From: Hedera helix
Lineage: Eukaryota > Streptophyta > Magnoliopsida > Apiales > Araliaceae
Length of the DNA stretch: 64,000 nucleotides
Reading direction: 5' to 3'
Assembly: GCA_947179155.2 (NCBI GenBank)
Contig: OX359275.1
Span: forward strand, 3,164,001 to 3,228,000
Part shown: one piece after another, positions 35,795 to 48,700 of the stretch
How positions within the stretch are numbered: the first letter of the stretch is position 1
Layout: every line of letters starts with the position of its first letter
Translations under genes and position numbers: made by a program
The notes under the pieces: generated by a model
What the model was told of the DNA's origin: nothing
Databases searched by the model: none
The model's input: only the letters and a program-made list of their open reading frames with translations

Positions 35795-37118
35795 GGGGTG
35801 TATTCAATTAACACTTTTAACAAATTTTAAAGATTCTTTTTAAGCCACATATTTTTGTAGAGTTAGTTGACTTTTAATGACTTTAAAAACTTTTAAAATA
35901 ATTTTTAAAGACTCCATGAAATAAGTGATATACTTTTATAGACTTTTTACTAAAGATTTTGATAGACTTTTATATACTTTTAATATATCTTGTAGCTTAC
36001 ATCATTAAGCATTTTGTTGAATAGGTCGGACAATATGTTTTGAAGAAAATTATATAAATGATGAACTGGATAGATTGGTTTGGTCTGAAAGCATCCCCAT
36101 CTTTACACTTTTGACATAATAGAGTATCATATAACGCAATGATCACAAATGGATAAAAAAAATTAATGAGATGACTGATTTAGAGAAAATTACACACTGC
36201 CCTATAATGGGAAAAATTTATAAACCACATAGAACTTTAAATTTTTCTATTATTTTTTTACTGTTAGTACCTAAATATTATAATTACAATTTTAACTCAA
36301 CAACATAAAATGACATTTGCAACCAAATGAAAGGAGGGATTATTCATGAAAATTCTCCATAGAAACAGTTGCTAAAATGCGAACAATTCTATTAGACAAG
36401 TTTACTTAGTATATCATTATTTATCAAAAGTTTTATAGGAGGCATTTTCAAATCACCAGTATAAATGACACCCAAAATATATTAAATCAACACTAACATG
36501 TAAGCTTACACAGCTGATGAGGATGAACTATGCTATATTTTTATTCTCTAAATGCTAAGTTTTTATAATTATTTTGTACTTAAATGTATTAATATTTATT
36601 TTAATTTGATTTTGATATATTTTGTGAGTTTTCAATTAATATATATTATTTTATGTTATTTTATACTATTTTTATTTGTTAGTTTTTAAGTATTTTTATT
36701 ATTTTAGGAAAATTATTTATTATTATGTGTTTTTATTAATTTTATTTGTATTTATTTTATATTATTTTCATCTTCTCCCTTTCTCAAATATTTGAAAATT
36801 TTTGGCAAATATTTGGAAGTCTTTGGGCATGAGGCTAGACTTTGGAAGACTTTGAATATGAATAAATCTTGTTTTAAAGTCTATCAAACTTCACCATTTG
36901 ATAGAAATCTTTAAAATCTATGACTTTTTGAATACCGAAATACTTTTATAGACTTTGTAAAAGTCTTAATTCAATACCACATAACTTTTAAAGACATTAG
37001 AAAAGTTGTAATTGAATACCACTAAACTTTTATAAACTCTTTAAATGTCTTGATTGAATACAACTAAACTTTTAAAATCTTTATAAGTCCTTACAAATCC
37101 TAATTGAATACACCCCCC
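35795..37118. mobile_element. 1.3-kb Harbinger-like element with TAA duplication
   Basis: The left end GGGGTGTATTCAATTA and the right end reversed, GGGGGGTGTATTCAATTAG, are inverted. TAA is present on both sides (35792-35794, 37119-37121). Many AGACTTTTA/TAAAAGTCT words repeat inside both halves. The middle (about 36120-36780) differs and may be a second insertion. No transposase is seen. Confidence 0.65.
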
Positions 37119-37121
37119 TAA

Positions 37122-38520
37122 ATTCATCCGATTATTTAAAAAAAAAACATAAAAAGATATAACACGAATTTTAATATTATAATTAAAATATAAATAAATA
37201 TAGTATTTAATTTATAATATTAAAAAAAAGATATAATATAAATTTTAATATTATATTTAATAATATAAGAATTTTAATATTATATTTAATAATATAAATA
37301 AATATAATATTTAATTATTTTGCCTTTATACTTATTCTAATAAAAATAAGTGGGCTGAGAAAGTAAAACAATGTGGGCCTGTAGGATGTACTTAGAAATA
37401 TATATTCACTAAATATTCCTTCTAAATTATAATATCGTTATTAATTTAAAAATATTTTTAAATTTAAAATTAATATAATTTATTTTTTTAAAATAATAAA
37501 TTTTATAATTAATAATATTTTTTAGATAATTCATAATATTTATAATTATATTAACATAAATAAATTAAATTTATATTAATTTTGAGTTTAAAAATATTAT
37601 TTTTTAAAAATTAATATTAATTTTATAATTTATAATGGAAAAGAAAGTATTTTTATTTTACCAGTTATTACGTGAATTCAATTCTATCTCACTTCTTCAG
37701 TGTGATTCTAACGTTGTGCTCCAAGAACACCAAATTCAGAAGCTGAGCAGCCAATAATAAGTTGTAGATATGCGTTAATTGTCTGGGTTTTATTGGGTTT
37801 ATGCCAACTGGGTTGTTAACGATGAAAACTAACGAACTCTGTGGAGAAGTGCACCAAGCACGAACTTTTGCTACTATTACACTATTATTATATACTAGTT
37901 AGCTTATTTATTTTATATATGCGTTAGATGCTATACATTTAGTTAATCATTATATTATATTTATATGTTGGTGTATTTTTTAGAAGAATTAAAGCAAACT
38001 TTTAAGAGAATATTTTTTTAAAGGAAAAACATAGAATTGAATTTTTTCTCGAAGTATTTGAGTACTTGAAGAATAAAGATATATTCTTTCTATGTATATA
38101 TTTCATATATAACTTTTATGTTCACAATGTAAATATTTTGCTTATGAATATAAATGTTTTTGATTTCATCGATACTAAATATTTGACACGTATGAGAGTA
38201 GCAAGAGGTATAACATACCGGGCGCAACTTTTTTTTTTTTTTTTTTATCAAATAGGGGTATGTAATATGGTGAGTCAACTTATAATTCTATTCATTGATA
38301 TACGTTACAATTATACTCAGACACAAAAATTTTGTAATATATAACAAAATTCTTGAAAAACACATTTTTATTTATATTTGAAATGATCCCTAAAACAATA
38401 TTATCTTGAAAAACTATAAAAATATCTTTTTGTTCCCAATATAAGAGTGAGTGTATCTTTTATATATACAAATAAATAAAATAAAGTGATTTTTGAACGA
38501 TAACATACGTAATTTTCTCT
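37122..38520. other. Very AT-rich intergenic DNA
   Basis: Long runs of A/T with related TTTAATATTATATT words (37160-37330). Short open frames at 38066-38344 and on the opposite strand are low-complexity. No gene supported. Confidence 0.5.
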
Positions 38521-38524
38521 CACC

Positions 38525-38960
38525 CATGGTTTTGAAAATTGAATCGGATCGCCGGTCCGATTGGTAAAAATCGAAATCGGTTGATATATCAATCTGGTTC
38601 AATCAAAAAAATCAGTTTTGGACTTTTGGTCAAAAATTGGTTGACTCACAAGTCGGACTGGTGGTTTAACCGGTAAAACTAGTTATTGACCCAGTGAATC
38701 GATTTACTTATTTTTTCATTTTGTACAAAAAAAATAATAATAAATTTATCACATTTAGTAATATTGTAACTCAGCTTTATTATATTTTAGTTCATAAATT
38801 TTAAAATTTTATTAATTACTAGTACTATATATTTTTATATATTAATACGTCACTGGGTCAATAACGGCTCAATCACTAGTTAGACTAGTGACTCATCCAC
38901 CCGATACCTTTTTGAATTCGATAACCGGTTCGGATCTGAGAACTTTGCTCTCATCTCCGT
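38525..38960. repeat. Dispersed repeat with CCGGT-rich inverted ends, copy 1
   Basis: It begins GGTTTTGAAAATTGAATCGG and ends with ATAACCGGTTCGGATCTGAG. Inside, TTGACCCAGTGA and TCACTGGGTCAA are inverted partners. A related copy lies at about 60690-61880, where it is split by a MITE. Confidence 0.55.
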
Positions 38961-39113
38961 TTTAACCTAAAATTATAATCTCATTTTATTTTTCGGAGGG
39001 GATCTGAGTTACTAACCTTTGATCCCTTTTTCTTGACAAAGAAAGAAGATAATGATTATCTAATGGACATTACATATTGAGTAATCGCGGGAAAAAAAAT
39101 AAATTACTTAATA

Positions 39114-39381
39114 GTATTACCGTATAATTGTTATGCGGTATATAATTCACACAAAAAATGTCCATAATACCCATCAGTTGCAAAAATAAAATAAAATTAG
39201 AGGTACCACATAACTGTTATGCGGTACTTCTTAAAAAAAATTTCTTCCACATACGCATAATAGTTATGCAGTATGTCAATTCGATTAATAGAAAGAAAAA
39301 ATAAAATTCAGGAGTATTGCAAAACTGTTATGCGATACTCTTAATTTTTTTTCTTCCATATACTACATAATAGTTAACATG
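39114..39381. repeat. Five copies of a palindromic TATGCGGTA-type motif
   Basis: Imperfect palindromes close to GGTACCGCATAACNGTTATGCGGTACC occur at 39114-39141, 39202-39228, 39250-39275, 39313-39339 and 39359-39381. They are separated by AT-rich spacers containing AAAATAAAATT. Alternate copies are about 110 bp apart. Confidence 0.7.
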
Positions 39382-40009
39382 CTTTGAAAACATACTTCAA
39401 AATAAATTATACATTTAACATATTTAGTCAACTTTTGTAGAATCAAGAGGTATTGGGATCCAACCTTGACAAAACCAATGTTATTAAATTCCACTCAAAA
39501 CAACAAAAAATAATATATATATATATGAAAAAAATGAATATGCATAGTTGTGTAACTTTTAAATTTACCCAGTCTGCAAAAATTACGTCGTTTTGGCTGA
39601 CTATTTTTAATTTAGTAGTACCGATGATCTCACATATCTGTCAAAACGACATAGTTTTGATAAATTATGTAAATTAAAAAATTGCACAGTTGTGCACCTC
39701 CATATTCTTTTATTTATATATATATATATAAATGTATAAATGTGATTGTGTCCCGTCTTAAATTTTGCGCTGAACCAAAAATAAAAATAAAAATAAAAAC
39801 AAAAGGGGGAATACTGATAATAAAGATTCAAGAAACGGGAGATTGAGGAAAATTTATTATTTAAATGAAGATCTAAAGACATTTAATCTAGTACATAGCA
39901 ACAACTACGTATCACTACAGCTAGTCAAACTTAATGGAGCACAAGCTTAGGTCCAAATTTAACCAAGCGACGCTCCAAAGCTACCATCAGTTTGGTGTGT
40001 CCAAATTTT

Positions 40010-40450
40010 TCAGTATTTATGTTATACTGGACTGGTCCGATCGACTAGTTCAATACAAAAAAAATTGATCCGATACCAGTTTGGTATACCAATACCAACC
40101 GGTTCGGTATTAGTCTGGAGTTTTGGAAGATCGGTATTAACCGGACCGAATCGGTTGTACTGATTTTCTATTTATTATTATTAATAAATATAATTAATAA
40201 TAATAATAAAAATAGTATTATTATTATTTATTATTATTATTATTATCAATTATTTATTAATAAAAAAATAATTAAAAAATATTATTATTAATTATTTTTT
40301 ATTAATAATAATAAATAAATAAAATTAGTTTATTTCGATAAAAATCGGTACCGAACCGACTAACCGGTACCCATTTTAGTACCAAATTTTAAGTAATTTC
40401 GGTACTAGTTTGGTACCGGTTCGATTTATTTTTACCGAATGAACACCCCT
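40010..40450. repeat. CCGGTTCGG-rich repeat ending in ATGAACACCCCTA
   Basis: Two blocks rich in GGTACCGAACCGG-type words flank an AT-rich ATTATTATT core (40170-40330). The right end ATGAACACCCCTACC resembles the end of a common plant MITE type. The left end is not clear. Confidence 0.45.
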
Positions 40451-40739
40451 ACCATCAGTCCATTCTTTATATAAAGTGTCGTAGGAACAATTTCATGACC
40501 TTCAACCACCTTAATTGAATGAATAAATTTACAAATATAACTTTAAAAATATAAATCCAAATACAAACTTCCATCTCACTATTAAAAAGTGAAGTCTTAA
40601 AATAAAAATTCATGTCAGACCTAACTTTTTAATGGTAAAATGGGAGTTTGTGTGTGTTGACTTATCTTGAATGAATATCTTAATCGAAGCTGCTGTCATT
40701 TTCATCTATATATAAGCACACAACAACAATTTTTTTTGG

Positions 40740-40980
40740 TATTTTTGTTGAAATTATTTTCGGGAAAAATAAGTTAATTCTAACATAAAATTTCATTCGA
40801 AATAATTTGATCAATATTAAAAGTGTTTTTTTAATTATTCAAAAATTAGTATTTTCGACGAAATTATTTTTGTGAAAAATAAGTTAATTGTGACATAAAA
40901 TTCCGTCCCAAATAACTCGATCAGTATAAAAGTGCTTTTTTAATTACGCAGGAGCAGAAGTCCTTTTTTAATTATTCAAG
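40740..40980. repeat. Duplicated AAAAATAAGTTAATT repeat
   Basis: Two copies (about 40751 and 40858) share GAAATTATTTT, AAAAATAAGTTAATT and ACATAAAATT. They resemble the subterminal region of the CACTA fragment at 57-240 and may be a remnant of a related element. Confidence 0.4.
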
Positions 40981-41006
40981 TTCAGAGAAGTAGCAGAATG
41001 GATTAA

Positions 41007-41359
41007 GGGCCTGTTTGGGAGCTACTTATAAGTTGCTCATCCCAACTTCCAAAAAACCCGTTTGGGAACAACTTTTCCCCCCCTACTTATAAGTTAAAAA
41101 AGACAAAAAATATAAGTACCTATTTGTTATTTAAAAAAATGACTTATAAGTTATTTTTTTAAAGTTGGTCAACGACTATGAAATGACATAAATGTCCTAT
41201 TTTATTTTTCTAATATTCTTCTTATTGAAGGATATTTTAGTAATCTTTACATTTTATTTTAACTCATAAGTCATTATTAGCTGATCGTTTTTATTTATAA
41301 ATCTATTAAAATTTTAACTTTAAGTAAAAAAATAAAATAACTCATTCCCGAACAAGTCC
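41007..41359. mobile_element. Tourist-like MITE
   Basis: The left end GGGCCTGTTTGGGA and the right end reversed, GGACTTGTTCGGGA, agree at 11 of 14 positions and are flanked by TAA (41004-41006, 41360-41362), as for PIF/Harbinger MITEs. ACTTATAAGT words recur inside. The element at 61372-61813 has similar ends. Confidence 0.75.
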
Positions 41360-41756
41360 TAAATAAAAAAGAAAACTTACGCAACAACAGCAGCACTCTA
41401 GTCTCTCCCTCTCCGTTCTCTTTTCTCACTCACAACCCTTTTCCTCCTCGTTCTTTCCCTTCTCTCTCTTCTTAACACTCTGTTTTTGAGTTTAAAAATG
41501 GACAAAAAATAAAAGAAATGGACATTTTTTTGTCCAATTATTGTGTTTTTTAATAAAATAAAATAAAAAATGAATAGAAAACTTGGCTATTTTTTATGTC
41601 AAAGTTTTCAATCCAAAATTGTAATAATTTGGAAAAGAAAAAAAATAATATAAATAATATTTTTTTAATTCTCATATTATCTTAAATTTATAATATAACA
41701 ATTTTTTAATTATAATTTATATCTCTCCTGTTCCTCCGACTCTTATTTTGTCTCTT

Positions 41757-42008
41757 CTAATTATAACTCATGGCAGCGTCCTCGGCGGTCTCAAAAGTGT
41801 CGAGCCAGAGGCGAGTTCTGTTCCGAGGTAGACGTATCTCGACTAGCCATTTTCCCCAATGCCTTTGTCTAACTCCCCTGTATAGTTTTGCAATGTTAAT
41901 AAGTTGAATAGGTGGCATAAACAGAGTCTTAATATCCTGCCCCAATTTGTTCATCATCATCATCCTTTCTTTTGGATTTAACTTCAACGCATTGCTCCTG
42001 TACTCCAA
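41757..42008 (-). pseudogene. Truncated AP2/ERF transcription factor fragment
   Basis: The reading frame holds the first two thirds of an AP2/ERF DNA-binding domain: KLYRGVRQRHWGKW, IRLPRNRTRLWL and TFETAEDAAMSYN. A stop at 41757 replaces the remaining helix and C-terminal region. The upstream residues (IKTLFMPPIQLINIAK) do not resemble a normal linker. Two conserved positions are changed: the usual WVAEIR reads WLVEIR and the usual WLGTF reads WLDTF. The group resembles RAP2.4-like ERFs. It is most likely a pseudogene; the open frame starts with a non-ATG codon (TTG-type) or an internal one. Confidence 0.75.
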
Positions 42009-43213
42009 TAGTTACAACAGTACATTTTTTTTTTTTTTTTTTTACAAGTATACAGGAATTACAATACTATTATTTATATATCAATACCTAATAAAAATAT
42101 TTCAAAAATAACTAATAAAAAGTGTATTATATCCGATTAAAACACCATATTTTTATAAAATTGATACTTGCAGCCTTAAATTATCATTTAAGCATAAATG
42201 TACACCATTTTAGACATGTAATTTAATTATATACTTTATAACTAGCTTGTGCCAGAGTAATAAATTTTGTGCTAAAAGAGTGAAGGGTAAACGTATAAAA
42301 GTGATCATTTTATTATATTTTTTTTTATTAAAACTCAAAAATATAAGTTTTTTATTTATTTTTTTATTAAAAATTCAAAAATAACACTTTTTTTAAAATT
42401 TAAGTTATGTATTCTTTTTCTCTGTTCTAATTTAAATTCTCTATTCTTTTATTTTTCGTCCAAAAACTCAGAAAAAGAGTGTAAACTCTCTCTAATTTTG
42501 AAATAAAAAACCCTAGTTTTCGGTGGTTTTATTGTTTCCCGGCGTCGGCGGCGGTTGATTTGTCCTCCTTCTCCTCCATTGTGGTCTGTTACATCTAATT
42601 TAAGGTTAGTCTTCAATTTGCGTATTTAAAGCTACAATAGAGTAACAAATTATTTTGGATGAATATCCTTATTCTCTGTCGATTATGCAAATCATTTTGG
42701 ATCCATGATACTCATCCGAATATTTTCCTGATGAGATAAATTCGTTTTTCAAACCCTAATTTTCGATCCTTCTTATTTTTGTGTTCTAGGTGTTGTTACA
42801 AGTATTTCTGGGCTATTAAACTTAATGTTTTCCTGCGAATTTTTGAAGTCAGCTGTTTATGGAGTTGCTTATTCATGTTATATGCATATATATAATAAGC
42901 ATTCACTGAACAAACGAACATGATCAATAGCCAAGATCTCTAGCGAATTTGGTACTCTAATTTCATAAGTGGACACTCTTTTTAGAAATTTCCTAGTAAA
43001 CTTAATTCATGTTTAGGGATCATTATTATTATTGTATTTGATAATATTAAGGGCATGAACTTTAACAGATTGAATATGTGTATGTTTATACATGCAAGAT
43101 GAGATCTATATATAAATTATGTGGCTAGATGTTTGATTCTTGGCTAGTAATTGCTATTGGAATGAGTTATGCTATCAAGATGTTTAAGAGAGAGAATATA
43201 GTAAGGGGCAGAT
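42009..43213. other. Intergenic DNA with a possible 5' leader
   Basis: Mostly AT-rich. Around 42510-42605, AAAAACCCTAG (a telo-box-like word common in plant leaders), a pyrimidine/G+C-richer stretch and a possible splice donor (TTTAAG-GTTAGT at about 42603) look like a first non-coding exon. It could belong to GLE1 or to a gene that has decayed. Nothing else was found. Confidence 0.35.
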
Positions 43214-43569
43214 TGCTTTTTTTCCATTTCCCTTCGTGTTTCAGCATATTTCTCTACAGTCTAGACAAGCAATTGCAGAAGGGAACTTCTCATTTCTATT
43301 TGCCAGATCTATTTCCAAGGCTAAGATTTGGTTTCTAACTTCTCCCTGTCAATCAAGGAATTAATAATGATAATTGGGCCATTCGCTTGTTGAATGAACA
43401 TATCAAGTTATTTTGAAGAAGGAACATAGAACTGAAAAGCATGCGGGGAAATGAAAGACACACACACAAGCACCACGATAACAACTAGAAAAACATGTAA
43501 AGTCAGCAGCATGGTTTCATATATCATGACCCAGAGAAGGAATGTTTTTAGAAATTCTAGTGGAGCAAT
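43214..43569 (-). pseudogene. Inverted partial copy of GLE1 exon 5 and its upstream intron
   Basis: Read on the minus strand, this matches 53101-53452 closely: intron end, the acceptor TTGATTGACAG, and the first about 125 bases of exon 5. Within the exon copy an 8-bp insertion (around TTGTCTAGACTGTAG) breaks the frame. The match ends inside the exon at GGAAAAAAAGC. Confidence 0.85.
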
Positions 43570-43822
43570 ATAAAGGAGTTAGTTATTTGAGTAGTTATGG
43601 AGGTTTAAGGTGGTGTAGTTTAAGCTTCTTTTTAGAGCAAGTTGTAAGTCCAATAAATAGGTATTTGAGTCTGTTATTTCATTTCTTATGCATTGAATGA
43701 TAATAGAAAACTTAGAAGCATGTTTGCTATCAATCTCTCGCTTTCTCTCACTTCTCTCTTCTCTGTATCTCCATTTCTTCTCTATTTCTCAACCTAATTT
43801 CTATTCTCTTCCTCTCTAAAAA
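43570..43822 (+). repeat. Inverted partial LTR of element C joined to the exon copy
   Basis: This is the reverse complement of most of the LTR found at 47503-47856 and 52673-53006, including GCATTGAATGA-AATAGAAAA and the CTCTCTTCTCTGTATC segment that only the left LTR of C retains. The last LTR bases and about 95 bp of intron that separate LTR and GTTCCACTAG in the main copy are missing here. Confidence 0.85.
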
Positions 43823-44980
43823 TCATGCCCGGCGTTTACGATTGGTAACTCCAATTTTGTCTTGGTTTTTAGTTCCGATTTTGTCTTTTCGTCTTTCATC
43901 TTTCTGGTGTGTGAATAAATGCTAAAAGTATACCCATCATCTTCATTTTCTGAATTGGTCTCTAGGAAGAAAAAGAAGGGGACAACTCCCAATGATTTGG
44001 AAGTTGAATGGTGGATTTTAATGGTTTTAATGATGTTATTTTAGGTTGATTTTGATGTTGTTTGTGGCTAATTTTTAGTTATTGGAGCTCAAAATTGATT
44101 GGGCATTAAATCCCAAATATTTTAAAATGGCTTTGATTGGGTTTAAGAGTGATTTTTGTTGAATTTCAAAGTCATTCTTCTTTGATTTGCACAACAAAGC
44201 ATATTTCTTGTTTGGTTTATAGGTTAGGGTTTAGATTTTGGAGTATTGAACAATGTGTATTGAGGGGTATACTTTGTTAAATTTGAAAGAGACTTGAGGT
44301 TATTATTCTTATTTAGTTATAAATTATTATTGTTAAAGAACACTTCACTCGCTTTTTGGCAAGTGAAACCCACTTGCTATTAACATGGATGAAAATGAGA
44401 ACTTAAAACTTGAGAGCAAATTACAAGTGGTGAATCAATAGTTTCTAAACCATAGGTGGTGACTCAAGAATTTGGGCCAAGCACAGCTGATTTTTTGAAT
44501 TTTACTTCGATAATAATATCGTTCACTACAACTTTTCATCATAAAGAGGGGAAATAAGAAGAATTTACTTGGACTACTATTTAGCCATAGGGAGAAAATT
44601 TGGTTTCAAATACATAGTAAATATAGATTAATAACAATAAAATTTGAAATAAATTTTAGTTTAAAACCATCCAAACTTTGAATAATAAAGTTTTGAGATA
44701 TTCAAAGATGCATAGTTCTAGTATTTTTTTTTACAACTCTCCGTTTTTTTATATAAAATTAAGCGTTTGATACTGTAGAAGAAAAGTAATATTCTCAAAA
44801 TAATAAAAATTATTGAAATAATTATAAAAACATATTTACTCCGATAGTGTCACTTTTACACAATATTAATAATCTTAAATTAAAGCTATTAAATAGACTT
44901 GCAAACGGGCTTACATGAATAGTCACACGCCATGCACGTGAACGAGACTATTTTTTTTCCTTTTGTTTTTGGGTACATCG
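43823..44980. other. Upstream region of GLE1, no gene seen
   Basis: No coding feature. GGTTTTAATG-type simple stretches and AT-rich DNA only. Confidence 0.4.
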
Positions 44981-44989
44981 TGAGAATGA

Positions 44990-45131
44990 GGCTTCAGGTA
45001 AATGAGAGAGAGACCTAATTCAATTCCAAACCCTTTCTTAAAAAAAATAATTTCAATTCTGTTCTTACACTCTTACGATAAAGTTCAATTCTAGCGGATA
45101 TTTGAAGCAGACTGAAGAGTTTGTGGCGAGG
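44990..45131 (+). other. Possible 5' untranslated exon of GLE1
   Basis: This stretch ends in TGTGGCGAG followed by GTAATTTTG, a good splice donor. A matching acceptor, TTTGACAG at about 45672, precedes the exon that supplies the start codon. The donor/acceptor pair is inferred from sequence only. Confidence 0.35.
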
Positions 45132-45732
45132 TAATTTTGATTCTTTGACAATGTGCTTTTTATTTTCACGTGAAATTGATACGTCAATCAAGGTTTGAAT
45201 CTGTGCCAAAATCTTTGGGAATTTGTTTGTTTAGTTTTGATTTGTGAGTGGTCTTTCATGGAGATCCCCTAAAATTTGGTATTAAGATGTTATCTTTCGA
45301 AGTATCAGCGACTGTGGCAAGTGTGAAAACATGAATGCATAAGGTTATGCAAGTCACGTATTTGATCAAATGCTTCACTTCATACACCCTTACTACAACA
45401 ACTTCTTTCCTCTCTAATTGAATGTACATGTAATAGAGGAGACCAATTGTGCATTGAGGTGCAGTTTGTGTTTAATTGCTAGATTGCTGACTTGAGGACA
45501 TGAATTTGGCTGAACATATGGGGAGGATGAAAACTACTAGAAAACCTAGAGGAGAACTTTTAAATTGTTCATCTGCATAAACTGTGTGATGTTGTTTGGT
45601 TCTAATTGCTAACCAAATAGAGTTCAAATCTCAGATTGGCGTATATATTCAGATTCGTTGCTATCTTTGACAGTCTGAAGGCAACACGGAATATAAAGCA
45701 TATATTTTGGAAACCTTCTTCAATTTGTGGCA

Positions 45733-48700
45733 ATGTAAGCTGTGATTCTCCATTTAAATCCTTTAACCTTTTATTTGCTTTGTGGAATTTGCTTGTGATT
45801 TAGTTTTATGTTAAATTCTGGGAATAATATACAAAATTGTATCTCCATGCCTGCAGATTGTAATTTCCGAGTTTTTTTATTTTTTAATTATCTTTTTATA
45901 AATTTAGTACTGTTGCAAGTGGCAAAATGTAGTTGAAAGTATTTAGCTTAGGCTTTTGAATTTCCTTGTAGTGCTAATTTTGTGGATTTTGTTCAACTAG
46001 GGGACCTGTTATATTGGAACTTAGGTGCCCTCAGAATGTTGATGGGATCGCCGTTGACCCAGAGCCAGATTGGAGTTTTGACAGTATCTTGTTGGAGCTG
46101 AATTCTATAGAAAAGAAGCTTAATGCATCACCTATACCTTATGCCAAACCATATGCACGGTATAGTGTGTGGTTAACTTGTTTTCTAAAACATGCGACTT
46201 AATTTTCAGTTTAGCGCCATAAGGTATTTGTTATTGCACTTAATTGTTTTCTGTATTTGATATTTTATGGCTACTGTTGTTCAGGGAATTTTCAGCTGTT
46301 AAGGGCTTTGAAAAAAGTCCAAGGGCTTTCATAATGCGTGTGTCGGATGAGGAGATGGAGGATAAAGAGTTTGATGGTGATGGGTTGGAGATTCATGGTC
46401 AACCATTAACTTCTGGCAGACGGTTTGCTTATATCAGGTTTTAAATTATTTCACTTCTCATTCTCAGATATAATGATGGAGTTAATACTTGCTGAAAGAG
46501 GGAAAAATATTAGATAAGCAACAAAACGTGTAATGGTTTGGAATGTTAATGGGATTCTTTTTATACTTCTCTTTGTTTTTTCAATTTCTTCTTTTTTGGC
46601 GACAGTATTTGCTATGGGTGTGTTTTGTTGGTGGTGGGTGGTGTGGAAAATAGTTAACTCGGAAGTGCGAACCTTTTCATCATATATATTTCATTATTTC
46701 ATTTCTTAGTTAGGGATGCAACTTGCCATTATTCATTACAGTTACTTAGAGTAACTGAAATTGTCAGCACATTCTTTGTTACCTTGGTGGACATTTTGTT
46801 GCATGGTTATATATGTCACCATAATGACAATAAATTCAAAGCATTTCATTTACTAATTTTAAGCAAAACAAATCTTCTTAGAGTAGATTGGACAATTGAA
46901 GATAAGAACTTTGAACTTTTTTCATTTATGAAACTTAGGAAGTGAAGTTGTTGGTTCCAATTTCCGTACTTAGGGCCAGACATACCTATCAAACTTATCA
47001 TGAAGCGCGTAATACTTAGAGTGTCATGTATTGTTGATTTACAGATCTTGATTATATATGAACACAATGCATAAATTATGGTGTGATTCTGTTTTGTAAA
47101 ATCACCTTAATCTTGTGTTTTAGAATTTTCTTATGACCATTTATTGATTTGATGTGTACAGTTAGTATTAATTTGCTTGTTGCTCTCTAGACGTAGATGT
47201 TGCTATAAATTATTGCTTTTGGTACTTAATTGGTTAACATCGTGATCAACTTTCTTCAGTGACAGTGAGGATTCCGAGAATGAGTTAGTGCTTGAAGGCG
47301 AATCCTATCTGATGGAGAAAGTGGAGGTAGCGGAAGGTGCTCTATCTGAGCTAACCCATGAACATCAGCTTGGAGTTACGGTAGGTAGTGTTGTCAAATT
47401 TGTTATCATTTACTTATGTTATCCTTGAAACTAATTAGACTTAAACCAGTTCGTCTCTATATTCTTTGTTCATCTCTATATTATTTTTTTGATAAGTAAA
47501 TCTGTCTGACCTTAGTGGCTCTGACCTAGGGTTTCTGAGAATTCAGAGAGAAGAGATAAAGATTTCAGAGTTTTAGAGAGGAAGATAATAGAAAATTAGA
47601 AATTAGGTTGAGAAACAGAGAAGAAATGGAGATACAGAGAAGAGAGAAGTGAGAGAAAGAGAGAGATTGAGAGCAGACATGCTTCTCAGTTTTTTGTTAT
47701 CATTCAATGCATAAGAAATGAAATAACCGACTCAAATGCCTATTTATTGGTCTTACAACTTACTGTAAAAAGAAGCTTAAATTACCCCACCTTATCTCTT
47801 AACCTACACCTCTATAACTACTCAAATTTACTTACTCCTTTATATACTATGTGACAATCCCTCCCCCTTAGAAAATCCGTGACCTCACGGATTAAGAAAC
47901 AAATCTGGATAATAGAACTGGAGCAGATCTTCATTTTCGCATGTGGTATCATCCATGCTCCACTGAACCAAATATTGATATATTACTTTAACCCCTTGAT
48001 AGACTTTTCTGTGCTTTAAAGTCCTAACTGGACCCATATCAAAAGTCCCTTTAGAGTGAACTGATGAAAAAGTAGAGTGTACTATTGCAGAGCCCACATG
48101 CCTATTGAGTTGAGACATATGGAATGTAAGATGGACGCTACAGGTGCTAGACAATTCCAACATGTAAGCAATTGTACCAACTCTGTCAAGGATTTTGTAA
48201 GGAACATAAAATTTTGGGGCCAATTTCATATTTTTCCTTATAGAAACTGAGTTTTGTCTGTAGCGTTGTAGCTTTAGATATACTAATTCCCCAACAACAA
48301 ACTCTCTTTCTGTTCTTCCTTTATCTACTTGATTTTTTATCCTATGCTGAGACTTGGCTAGGATCTCTTTGAGCACTGCAATTTATTGTTTCTTACTTTC
48401 TAAAACTTCTTCCATTGCAGCTATCTTTGTCCCTTTTGTTGAGTTAATACTGAGGTGATTAGTGAATAGGATCATTGCCATAGAGAACTTTATAAGGAGT
48501 CTCTTGCAAAGAAGTGTGATAAGTAGTACTGAACCCCTTCTCAACCATAGACAACCATGAACTCCATTGTTCAGGTGAATGACTGCACAAGCATCTTAGA
48601 TATTGCTCTAGGCATGGGTTTATTCTCTCAGTACTTCCATCACTTTGGGGATGGTATGCTGTGCTGATGTCAAACCTAGTCCCCTCAATCTTGAATAAAG

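Noticed and set aside
45015..45209. 64-codon minus-strand frame near the GLE1 leader
   Set aside because: No recognisable domain, and the plus strand there looks like a GLE1 5' untranslated exon.
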